Shown: in pieces, positions 9,019-16,473 of the stretch
Position numbering within the stretch: the first letter of the stretch is position 1
How the letters are laid out: every line of letters starts with the position of its first letter
NCBI RefSeq assembly: GCF_019331805.1
Contig: NZ_JAHBBE010000016.1
Span: forward strand, 1 to 54,847
Direction of reading: 5' to 3'
Origin: Bifidobacterium pongonis
GTDB taxonomy: Bacteria; Actinomycetota; Actinomycetes; Actinomycetales; Bifidobacteriaceae
Length of the DNA stretch: 54,847 bases
Notes under the pieces: generated by a model
What the model was told of the DNA's origin: nothing
Seen by the model: the letters and a program-made list of their open reading frames with translations, nothing else
The model's database searches: none
Made by a program: the position numbers and the translations under genes

Positions 9019-9048
9019 AGTTTACCGTTTCCGTTTACCGGTTAACAA
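9019..9048 (-). promoter_or_regulatory. Candidate promoter of the permease operon
   Basis: On the minus strand TTGTTA (9043-9048) and TAAACT (9019-9024) are separated by 18 bp, giving plausible -35 and -10 boxes about 65 bp ahead of the permease start. The first LacI-type operator overlaps the -35 and spacer, the right place for repression. Confidence 0.5.
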
Positions 9049-9103
9049 TGAGAGTACACCAAAAACCGTTTACCGGTTAACTACGGCGTGTCAACCGGTA
9101 AAC
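9020..9103. promoter_or_regulatory. Triple LacI-type operator array
   Basis: GTTTACCGGTTAAC occurs at 9033-9046 and again at 9068-9081, and its reverse-complement core (CAACCGGTAAAC) at 9092-9103. A half copy starts at 9020. The ACCGGT-centred dyad with AT-rich flanks is typical of LacI/GalR-family sites. Centres are 35 and 22 bp apart. It lies between the LacI-type gene and the permease gene, so the adjacent regulator is the obvious ligand. Confidence 0.8.
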
Positions 9104-9138
9104 GGGACTACTTGATCAAGCCGGTCAGGGTTGGAAAA

Positions 9139-10158
9139 TCAACGATCCGTCGAATCAAACACGCACAGGCGCGCCGGCACCTCATCCACCGAACAAGGCC
9201 CATCGAAACCGTCATAGATACGAGCGAACAACTTCCGCGCGGCGGTACGCCCCATAAGCATCGGATTCTGATCGAGGCAGGTGATACCCGGGCCACTGTA
9301 CTTGGCCCACCGCTCATCCGCGAACGCGCAGATGCCGACCCGCTCACGCACCTCGGCGGAAGTCGCCTCAAGCACATCGCGCATGCTCTCCTCGTTATTG
9401 GCGAACAGGCAGACGCGCTCGCCGCCGTGGACCTCCAGGATCCGCTCGATGGCAGGACCCAGATCGTCGGCCCCGGAATCGTAGACCAGCACCTCGCCCT
9501 CGATGGAGTGGGAAGCCAGATACTCCTCGACGGCGGCACGGCGCACGGTGCGCGTGCTGATGCCCTCGCCCGGGCGGGTGACGAACACGACATAGGCAAA
9601 ACCGCGGGACGCGAGATGATCGAGCATCGCCCGCACCGCACCCGCATTGTCATTGGCGACGCTGTCGTATGTCAGGGGAGTCATGATGCGGTCCAGCATG
9701 ACCACCGGCTTGCGATTGGCCCTGCCGTGGAACTCGCCGAGCCAGGCATCGTTGTTGCCGACCGTGTTGACGATCAGGCCGTCGACCTGGGCATCCAGCA
9801 GCGATTCGATATTGGCCTGCTCCAGCTCGGGGCTGTTGTTCGAATCGCTCACCAGCAACTGGACGTCACGCGCCCGGCACTCCTCCTGGATGCCCTTGAT
9901 GAGCAGCGAGCTGAACGGATTGCCCACGTCGGCGATGGTCACGCCGACCATATGGCTCACGGTGGCCTTGAGACTCTGCGCCATCTTGTTCGGGCGGTAG
10001 CCGAGCTCCCTGATGACCTGCTCGATCTTCGCCTTCGTCTCCGACGACATATACGCGTATTCGCCGTGCAGGTACCGGGAGATCGTGGTCTTGGAGACGC
10101 CCACGGCCTCGGCCACATCCCCCATGCTCGGCTTCCGGTTCGTCCTGCCTGCCTTCAA
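9139..10158 (-). CDS. LacI-family transcriptional regulator
   Basis: A 339-residue repressor with the standard layout. The N-terminal helix-turn-helix (MGDVAEAVGVSKTTISRYL, then RPNKMAQSL hinge helix) occupies residues about 12-60, followed by a periplasmic-binding-protein-like sensor domain (VGVTIADVGNPF, ending near VDEVPARLCVF). I use the TTG at 10158 because AGGGGGTG lies just before it and it gives a full N-terminus; the ATG at 10125 would cut into the DNA-binding domain. It is the first gene on its strand and presumably controls the downstream permease/isomerase/kinase/hxlAB-like operon through the sites at 9020-9103. The effector is unknown. Confidence 0.88.
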   Translation of the reverse strand: MKAGRTNRKPSMGDVAEAVGVSKTTISRYLHGEYAYMSSETKAKIEQVIRELGYRPNKMAQSLKATVSHMVGVTIADVGNPFSSLLIKGIQEECRARDVQLLVSDSNNSPELEQANIESLLDAQVDGLIVNTVGNNDAWLGEFHGRANRKPVVMLDRIMTPLTYDSVANDNAGAVRAMLDHLASRGFAYVVFVTRPGEGISTRTVRRAAVEEYLASHSIEGEVLVYDSGADDLGPAIERILEVHGGERVCLFANNEESMRDVLEATSAEVRERVGICAFADERWAKYSGPGITCLDQNPMLMGRTAARKLFARIYDGFDGPCSVDEVPARLCVFDSTDR

Positions 10159-10443
10159 AGCGCACCCCCTGGTCTGCGTACTCGTGTGTTCTCCAAACAA
10201 TTCTCCAAACAACAATAGCGTGCCATGCCGGTGCCGCGCGGCGATGCGGCGTCTCGAAACCGATGTCGGGCGTTGTGCCCGGGCACGGTGCCGGACCGTG
10301 CAATGCCGGCGCGTGAACAGTGAATGAACAAACGACAGGGGGTCTGCCGGAAGCCGGACGGATGCTATATTCTTGCGGAAGGCATGGGCGCGGCCGTGCG
10401 GGCGCGTCGCTTCGCCGAACTTCAAGGACGGGAGGCGTACCGG

Positions 10444-11016
10444 ATGCGCGTATTCGATTTCGACGGCACGATCTACGACGGCGAAAGCCTGTTCGACCTG
10501 TACCTGTTCTCCGTCAGGTACGAGCCCAAGGCGCTGCGGTTCATCGCGCCGGTGATCCGGTATGCGGCCAAATACAAGCTCGGCAGGGCATCCTTCGAGC
10601 AGATGGAACGCGGCGTGAGCGGGCTGTGCGGCGACTATCTGCGTCTCATGTCGGATTCCGTCGACCTGGAACGATTGATCGAGGCGTTCTGGGAGCGCAA
10701 TATGAAACGCATCAAACCATGGTATGAGCCGCGCGGCGACGACGTGATCCTCACCGCGTCGTTCGACCTGACCGTGGGGGAGGCCTGCCGCAGGCTCGGC
10801 GTCGGCCACGTGGTCGGCTCCGTGATCGACCCGGGCAGCATGTCCGTGGAATACCTGAACTTCAACGTCAACAAGCCGAAACGCCTGCGCGAACTGTATG
10901 GCGAGGACGTCGTCGTCGACGAGTTCTACACGGACAGCGTCTTCGACCAGCCGATGATCGACGTCGCCCGGCACGCCTACATGGTCAAAGGAGACAAGGT
11001 CACCCAGGTGAAGTGA
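10444..11016 (+). CDS. HAD-superfamily (HAD-IB) hydrolase
   Basis: A 190-residue haloacid-dehalogenase-like phosphatase. The N-terminal motif FDFDGTIYDGES carries the nucleophile Asp and the acid/base Asp (first at residue 4). Motif II is ILTASF near residue 105. The C-terminal acidic motif is DEFYTDSVFDQPM. Family members of this size include phosphoserine phosphatase-like and lipid-precursor phosphatases, so the substrate is open. I chose the ATG at 10444, preceded by GGGAGG; an in-frame ATG at 10324 adds 40 residues without family likeness. It diverges from the LacI-type gene across a 285-bp gap in which I see no other gene. Confidence 0.85.
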   Translation: MRVFDFDGTIYDGESLFDLYLFSVRYEPKALRFIAPVIRYAAKYKLGRASFEQMERGVSGLCGDYLRLMSDSVDLERLIEAFWERNMKRIKPWYEPRGDDVILTASFDLTVGEACRRLGVGHVVGSVIDPGSMSVEYLNFNVNKPKRLRELYGEDVVVDEFYTDSVFDQPMIDVARHAYMVKGDKVTQVK

Positions 11017-11130
11017 CCGAGGCGGCAAGCTTGAAAAGCGGCCTTCGCTGAATGGTGAACATTCGTGCCCATCCGCGAGCCGAATCGATAGACTTGGCTC
11101 TCGTTGCAAGCAAAGAGGGAGGGCGCCACC

Positions 11131-11967
11131 ATGATCGCCGGAGTATCCGTCGTCACGCTGTTGTTGGTTCTCGTTGCCGGTATCGGCGCGGGATTCGTCG
11201 GGTACGCGGTCGGGGCGTCGTCGTTGATCTCCTACCCGGCGCTGCTGGCGTTCGGCATCCCGCCCGTATTGTCGAACACCACGAACACCGTGGGCGTGTG
11301 CGGCACCGGCATCGGCGGACTCTTGGCCGCTCGCAAGGAGCTGAAAGGGCAGGGCAGGCGCGTGGTCGCCTACGCGCTCATTGGCTTGGCCGGAGGCATC
11401 ATCGGCGGACTGCTGTTGCTGGAACTACCGGCGAAGGTGTTCGAATTCGCGGTGCCGCCGCTGATCGGCTTCAGCGCCCTGCTCATCGCATTGAACCCCC
11501 GTGGCAAGGCCGCCGCGCGTGACGCCGTGGCCACGGCCCTCCCTGAATCGGAGCAGGGTGAGCGCGCCGCGAAGATCGCAGCCAAATCAGGCGACGGGAA
11601 ACTGCACGATCCGTGGTGGCTGTGGCTCGGCGTGAGCTTCGTCGGCGTGTACAGCGGCTATTTCGGCGCGGCGGCGGGTACGCTCGCGCTGGCGATCCTC
11701 GATCTGGGCAGGATCGGGCCGTTCCACCAGATCAACGCGCTCAAGACGGTGGTTGGATTCGGCGCGAACATCTCCGCCGCCACCATGTTCATCATCCGCG
11801 GTTCCGTCTACTGGCCGTTCGCCATCATGATGTGCCTCGGGTGCATCATCGGCAGCGCCATCGCACCGCCAGTCACCCGCCATATTCCCGAAAACATCAT
11901 GCGTGCGGCCGCCGTGATCACGGGCATCGTCCTCGCCGTGAAATTCGGCTGGAACACCTACTTCTGA
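11131..11967 (+). CDS. TSUP-family (TauE/SafE) membrane permease
   Basis: A 278-residue integral membrane protein of the sulfite-exporter TauE/SafE family, with about eight hydrophobic segments arranged as two repeats around a central polar stretch (residues about 125-155). Family features: the first segment with GAGFVGYAVGASS, PVLSNTTNTVG, and the second-half YSGYFGAAAGTLALAIL. Members export or import sulfur-containing or small organic anions; this one's substrate is unknown. Start: ATG at 11131 behind AGAGGGAGGG. Followed by the long repeat-rich non-coding stretch. Confidence 0.85.
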   Translation: MIAGVSVVTLLLVLVAGIGAGFVGYAVGASSLISYPALLAFGIPPVLSNTTNTVGVCGTGIGGLLAARKELKGQGRRVVAYALIGLAGGIIGGLLLLELPAKVFEFAVPPLIGFSALLIALNPRGKAAARDAVATALPESEQGERAAKIAAKSGDGKLHDPWWLWLGVSFVGVYSGYFGAAAGTLALAILDLGRIGPFHQINALKTVVGFGANISAATMFIIRGSVYWPFAIMMCLGCIIGSAIAPPVTRHIPENIMRAAAVITGIVLAVKFGWNTYF

Positions 11968-12022
11968 GAACTTCTGAGAATTCGGCAAGCGGTCTTGGTA
12001 GGGATCCTTCTCGCTTCCCCCA

Positions 12023-12839
12023 TTACCGAAATCAGACAAATTCAGCCCAATTCTGTCCGATTTCGAGCAAGCATCCAACCTTCACTTTCCCTCCATCGCC
12101 CCCGTTACCGAAATCAGACAAATTCAGCCCGTTTCTGTCTGAAAACGGTACGGGCCAGCCTCACTCTTACTTCTCCCCATCGCCCTCGTTACCGAAATCA
12201 GACAGAATCGGCCCATTCTTGTCCGATTCCGGACGAAGCAACCCCAACCCTCACTTTGCCTTGTCCCACCCATTACCGAAATCAGACAGAATCGGCCCAA
12301 TTCTGTCCGAAAACGGTACGGGCCGTCCTCATTCTTGCTTCTCCCCATCGCCCCCCATTACCGAAATCAGACAGAATCGGCCCATTCTTGTCTGAAAACG
12401 GTATGAGGCGCCCAGTCCGTCACCGAAAACGGCTGGAACGGCCTGTTACTCGGCTTATATATGGCGGATTCGGGGGTCTGCGGAATGCTAGGTGGCTTAT
12501 ATATGGCACTCAAAGTGCGATATGCCGAGTATGGCGGTTGGAATTCCGCGACTTGTACTTGGGTTTTCCGGGTTTAGGTGCCATATATAAGCCACCTGGC
12601 AAAATTCAAACCCTCAAATCTGCCACAAATAAGCGAGATAACCCTTCAAGACAGCCAGAGCCAGTCCGAAGCCCCCATTCCACAATCCAGGCATTACCGG
12701 AATCGGACAGAAACGGGGCATTTTTGTCTGAAACGGTACGAATTGGTACGAATCAGCCAGAACCAGCAAAACCATCCTTTCCCAGTCCACTCGTCACCGG
12801 AATCGGACAGAATTGGGCTGATTTTGTCTGAAAACGGTA
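12023..12839. repeat. Seven palindromic repeat units (about 46 bp each)
   Basis: Units begin with TTACCGAAATCAGAC or TCACCGGAATCGGAC and mostly end in GTCTGAAAACGGTA, so each folds on itself. Approximate positions are 12023-12066, 12115-12150, 12189-12232, 12273-12318, 12358-12403, 12694-12738 and 12794-12839. Spacing is 74-100 bp within groups. Units 1 and 3 have degenerate right arms. This resembles an intergenic REP/BIME-type array rather than coding sequence. It fills much of the gap between the TSUP permease and the zinc-ribbon protein. Confidence 0.8.
12449..12600. repeat. 20-bp inverted repeat inserted in the palindrome array
   Basis: AGGTGGCTTATATATGGCAC at 12490-12509 is perfectly inverted at 12578-12597 with 68 bp between. 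A third partial copy (CGGCTTATATATGGC) lies near 12452-12466. This unit separates repeat units 5 and 6 and is AT-richer than its surroundings. It could be a small non-autonomous insertion or a structured RNA. Confidence 0.65.
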
Positions 12840-13131
12840 GGGGATTACTGTCCGTTTCCGGGGGCGGACGGATCTTGTCTGTTCCTGCCGGTTTTTGGGT
12901 GGGGCTGCCACATGTTTCTTCGGGTTGGCGTGTGGCGAGCCGTGGGAATGTCCGGCTGTATTCCCGGTCGGTGAGCCTGCCGAGTTTGTACACCTTGACG
13001 CGCCATGCGTTACGCACCGGGGAGTAAATTGAAGATGCCAGGCCGTTCAAGGCACGCCGTTGACGTCATCAAAGCGATGTCGGGGGTGCTCGGCGGCGCG
13101 TACGGACAACGAGATCGAAGGGGAAACTTCC

Positions 13132-14454
13132 ATGAAGCAATGCGAGAGCTGCCGATTCGGCAATCCCGATGGGGCCAATTTCTGCCGTCACTGTGGCAGA
13201 CCGTTCCAGAGCGTTCAGGACGTTCAGGACGTTCAGGACGTTCAGGACGTTCAGGACGCGGATATCCAGACGGAGACGCCCGCGGTCGACTCCGAGCCGG
13301 AAGCGGATGCTTCCACGCAGGGCGCCGTTTCCGAACCGGCAAGCGAAGGCGAGGCGTCGGCGCCGTCGACGGAACACGTCGCATCCGAAAACCAGGAAGA
13401 GAATGTTGAAGCCGTTTCGCAGGCGGATGCGCCGGCTGACGACCAGAGCGACGCGACCGTGCCGATCGCGACGGCTCAGGCGAAGGAGGATACGCCCACC
13501 ACGGTCATGCCGCAGCAGCCGGTGGAAGCCCAAGGCGAGACCCAGCCGATCGCCCAGCAGCCCATCCAAGCGATTCCTCCCGTTCGGCCAGTTCCGCAGG
13601 CGCAGCCGGTCTCGCCCGTCCAGCAGGCCCAGCCCGTCCCGCAAGTGCCGCCGGTCCAGCAAGCCCCGCAGGCGCAGCCGCAGTACGGCAACCAGCAGCA
13701 GTACCAGCAGTTCCAGCAGCCGGTGCAGCAATCGTTCCAGCAGCCTGTCCAGCAAAGCCAGCAGTCATACCAGCAAGGTCAGCCGTACCAGCCCGGTCAG
13801 CCATACGCCCAGCAGCCGCAGCAGCCGTCCGCGGCCGCGATCGAGGGGCGTACCTTCTTCAACTGGCTCAGGGAGGCGCTGGTCCACCCGTCGCAGGACA
13901 AGCCGATGAAGAAGTGGTACAGCTGGGTCATCACGCTGTTCCTCAGCTTCATGATCGCGCTGAACATCGTGGTGTGGATCACCCAGGGCGCGTCCATCGT
14001 CAGCCAGCTGGACGGTTACAGCTCGGCGGTGGTGCAGACGCTGTTCGCGATGTGGATCGCCGCGTTCCTGATCCTGTATTCCTGCATCCTTTTCGCGCTG
14101 CTTGGCCGCAAGGTGCTCGGCGACCACAAGAAGTTCTCGCAGTTCCATGACGAATACGCGCGCCGCCTCATGCCGTGGGTCATGCTCGAGCTCATCGTGT
14201 TCGTGCTGAGCATCGTCCGTCTGACGCCGCTCGCGGTACTGCTGCAGTGCTTCGGCCTCGGCCTGTTCTCCATGTGGCAGCCCGTCGTCGTCGCCCAAGG
14301 CCAGTCGCAGAGCAAGCGTGACCCGCATTGGGGTTGGCTGCTTGCCATGATCGTGCAGATGGTTGCCACGGCCGCGGCGATCGTCGTCATCGTGCTGATC
14401 GTCTCCGCACTGCTCACCTCCTTCGCGGCGGGAGCCGTCAGCTACTACTACTGA
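13132..14454 (+). CDS. Zinc-ribbon, Gln/Pro-rich membrane protein
   Basis: A 440-residue protein in three parts. Residues 1-25 hold a zinc ribbon with two Cys pairs (CESC and CRHC). Then comes a long disordered region: five VQD repeats from a 9-bp DNA repeat, an acidic Ser/Ala-rich stretch, and a Gln/Pro-rich stretch to about residue 240. The C-terminal 190 residues carry four or five hydrophobic segments (first near WVITLFLSFMIALNIVVW). This zinc-ribbon plus membrane-domain arrangement is common among actinobacterial proteins of unknown role. Start: ATG at 13132 with GAAGGGG upstream. No function is assigned; an envelope or secretion-related role is only a guess. Confidence 0.8.
   Translation: MKQCESCRFGNPDGANFCRHCGRPFQSVQDVQDVQDVQDVQDADIQTETPAVDSEPEADASTQGAVSEPASEGEASAPSTEHVASENQEENVEAVSQADAPADDQSDATVPIATAQAKEDTPTTVMPQQPVEAQGETQPIAQQPIQAIPPVRPVPQAQPVSPVQQAQPVPQVPPVQQAPQAQPQYGNQQQYQQFQQPVQQSFQQPVQQSQQSYQQGQPYQPGQPYAQQPQQPSAAAIEGRTFFNWLREALVHPSQDKPMKKWYSWVITLFLSFMIALNIVVWITQGASIVSQLDGYSSAVVQTLFAMWIAAFLILYSCILFALLGRKVLGDHKKFSQFHDEYARRLMPWVMLELIVFVLSIVRLTPLAVLLQCFGLGLFSMWQPVVVAQGQSQSKRDPHWGWLLAMIVQMVATAAAIVVIVLIVSALLTSFAAGAVSYYY
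13213..13257 (+). repeat. Five tandem 9-bp coding repeats (VQD)
   Basis: GTTCAGGAC is repeated five times without interruption, encoding Val-Gln-Asp five times in the zinc-ribbon protein. Copy-number changes would keep the frame. Confidence 0.95.
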
Positions 14455-14476
14455 TATCGGGCATTCCTCGCTTCGG

Positions 14477-14535
14477 ATCGGCCGGTCGTGCCATTTCGCT
14501 TCGGGCGCAATGGCACGACCGGCCGATTGTATAAT
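14477..14535 (+). promoter_or_regulatory. 19-bp dyad abutting a consensus -10 box
   Basis: Arms 14477-14495 and 14509-14527 (ATCGGCCGGTCGTGCCATT and its reverse complement) form a perfect 19-bp dyad. TATAAT follows at 14530-14535, 45 bp ahead of the AraC-type gene. The dyad may terminate the preceding gene, act as an operator covering the -35, or do both. Confidence 0.6.
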
Positions 14536-14579
14536 TGTCGAGTCGTGCCGGCGAAACTGCAACGATGGAGGTCTGGCGT

Positions 14580-15326
14580 ATGACTGTCGTCAATGAGGCG
14601 AAACTGGGATATCTCGATTTCCTGTCGCGCGAGGACCGGGTGCGGCACCACCGCTACGTCGAGGAGATGAAGCAGTACGACATGATGCGCTCCGGCGACA
14701 TCAACGCGATCGCGGAAAGTTCGCGACTGTGGGATTCCGGCCTGTACGGCCACCTGTCCGACGATCCGCTGCTGAACGTGAAATACCGTTTCGTCACCAC
14801 CATCACCCTGGCCACGCGTTTCGCCATCGAAGGCGGGATGGACGAGGAGGACGCCTACAACGCCTCCGACCTGTACATCCAGAACCTGGAGACCTGCACC
14901 ACGCCGGAAGCCGTGCGCAGGCTGCACACCGACATGATGACCTTCTTCACCTGGGCCATGGCCGACATGCAGAAGACCGACGTGCATTCCAAGGCCGTGG
15001 GCGAATGCATGGACTACATCCACTACCATCTGCACGAGAAGATCACCGTGCCCATCCTTGCCGAGCACGTGCACCTCAACCCCACCTACCTGTCCGAACT
15101 GTTCTCCCGCGAAACCGGCACGACGATCTCGCAGTACATCACCGACAAGCGCATGGAAGCCGCGGAGAACATGCTCAAATACTCCGAATACGGTTTCGCC
15201 GAAATCGCGCGCATCCTCGCCTACCGCTCCCAAAGCCATTTCACCAAGGTCTTCAAGAAGCACAGCGGGATGACACCGGGGGAGTACCGCAGGAAATACG
15301 CCAGGAACGGCATCTGGCCCGAATAG
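14580..15326 (+). CDS. AraC-family transcriptional regulator
   Basis: A 248-residue regulator. The C-terminal about 100 residues form the AraC/XylS double helix-turn-helix domain (ILAEHVHLNPTYLSELFSRE, then FAEIARILAYRSQSHFTKVFKKHSGMTP split over two helices). The N-terminal about 145 residues have no recognisable cupin motif and are mostly helical. Start: ATG at 14580, nine bases after GGAGGT. Target genes are unknown; the next gene on the strand is the histidine phosphatase about 140 bp away. The promoter has a perfect -10 and an adjacent dyad, suggesting tight control or autoregulation. Confidence 0.88.
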   Translation: MTVVNEAKLGYLDFLSREDRVRHHRYVEEMKQYDMMRSGDINAIAESSRLWDSGLYGHLSDDPLLNVKYRFVTTITLATRFAIEGGMDEEDAYNASDLYIQNLETCTTPEAVRRLHTDMMTFFTWAMADMQKTDVHSKAVGECMDYIHYHLHEKITVPILAEHVHLNPTYLSELFSRETGTTISQYITDKRMEAAENMLKYSEYGFAEIARILAYRSQSHFTKVFKKHSGMTPGEYRRKYARNGIWPE

Positions 15327-15464
15327 CCACGCCTGGGTGAATATGACGTGACCCTCCCGCGAATTCTTCGCTCCGGGCGCAACACATGCCGCCACCGCCG
15401 CGCGAATCGGCTACGGTGGAGTGTGATTCGATGAAGAACATGAACATGAGTAAGGAATGAAACT

Positions 15465-16277
15465 ATGGGAATGCCCCTTGATCTGTATGTGATCCGCCAC
15501 GGCGAATCCGAAGCGAACGTGATCGTCAACGCCGGCGAGCAGGGCGATAATTCGCTGTACACGCAGGACAACGTGACCGTGCCGGACCGTTCGTGGAGGC
15601 TCACCGCCACGGGCCGCAAGCAGGCCGACTGCATCGGACGATGGCTGGTGGCCCAGCAGGAGCTGTTTGACCGCTATCTCGTCTCGCCTTACGTGCGTAC
15701 GCGCGAAACGGCGGCCACGATGGCGCTGCCGAAGGCGAAATGGGAGGAGACGCGCGTGCTGCGCGAACGCTCGTGGGGTGAGATCAACACCATCACCAAA
15801 GAGGAGTTCAAGGCCAACTACAAGCGCAATTGGCTGTTCAAGAACAATGACCCGCTGTATTGGTGCCCGCCGGCGGGCGAATCCATCGCCGACGTGGCGG
15901 AGAACCGCGTGCACAACCTGCTTACCTCGCTGAACCGTAAATCCGACGCGGAATCCGTGGTGATGGTCACCCACGGCGACCTCATGCTCGCGCTGATGCT
16001 CACCCTCGAGGACCTGTCCGATGAGGAGTTCATGCATCGCGCCGATTCGCCGGATTGGCGGATCACCAACTGCACCTGCCTGCATTATTCGCGTCGCGAC
16101 CCGCAGACCGGGCGTACCTGCAAGCGGTTCCGTTGGGAGCAGACCGCGCGACCGAAGATCAACGAGCTCAACGGAAAATGGGAGGTCGAAGTGGAACCGT
16201 GGCGTGAATTCAAGCGTCCGGTGCTGTCCAACGGCGACCTGGTGGACGTGGTGCATTCCGTCGACCCGCATCTGTGA
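15465..16277 (+). CDS. Histidine phosphatase family protein (phosphoglycerate mutase-like)
   Basis: A 270-residue cofactor-dependent mutase/phosphatase-family protein. The catalytic motif VIRHGESEAN is near residue 10 (phosphohistidine acceptor), a second family motif SPYVRTRETA near 75, and the second catalytic His in VMVTHGDLMLAL near 167. The family covers phosphoglycerate mutase, fructose-bisphosphatase-type and broad phosphatases. The length and lack of strict gpmA signatures point to a general phosphatase, so no gene name is given. Start: ATG at 15465 with AAGGA upstream. It ends before a strong bidirectional terminator shared with nagA. Confidence 0.85.
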   Translation: MGMPLDLYVIRHGESEANVIVNAGEQGDNSLYTQDNVTVPDRSWRLTATGRKQADCIGRWLVAQQELFDRYLVSPYVRTRETAATMALPKAKWEETRVLRERSWGEINTITKEEFKANYKRNWLFKNNDPLYWCPPAGESIADVAENRVHNLLTSLNRKSDAESVVMVTHGDLMLALMLTLEDLSDEEFMHRADSPDWRITNCTCLHYSRRDPQTGRTCKRFRWEQTARPKINELNGKWEVEVEPWREFKRPVLSNGDLVDVVHSVDPHL

Positions 16278-16362
16278 TGCCGTGGTGTCTGTGATGCCTG
16301 TGCTTCCATCGCGCGTCCGTAGCGTGCGTCGCGATGTGTAGGACGGCGATATGACGATCGAT

Positions 16363-16405
16363 ATGCGTGTGGCCCGGAGGGGAGTCCCGTCCGGGCCACA
16401 CGCAT
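16363..16405. terminator. 16-bp bidirectional terminator
   Basis: Arms 16363-16378 and 16390-16405 pair perfectly (16 bp, 11-nt loop), followed by a T-rich stretch on the plus strand. It lies between the convergent phosphatase and nagA genes. Confidence 0.8.
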
Positions 16406-16473
16406 TCGTTTTCTGATTCGGGTGTCCGGATGTGCTGGGTATCGGCAGGCCAGACGTTCAGGTGTTCGGACGT

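Larger units (their letters stand above)
11968..13131. other. 1.16-kb non-coding stretch
   Basis: Apart from the palindromic units and the 20-bp inverted repeat, I see no supported gene here. The open frames follow the repeats and have no family likeness. Confidence 0.7.

Noticed and set aside
10159..11109. N-terminal extension of the LacI-type protein to an upstream start
   Set aside because: The extra residues show no family likeness and overlap the HAD gene in the opposite direction. TTG at 10158 gives the standard length and has a good site.
12019..12839. Possible CRISPR array
   Set aside because: Units are self-complementary, vary in sequence and spacing, and are interrupted by another repeat. 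No cas genes are in the window. It is not an array of identical repeats with unique equal-length spacers.
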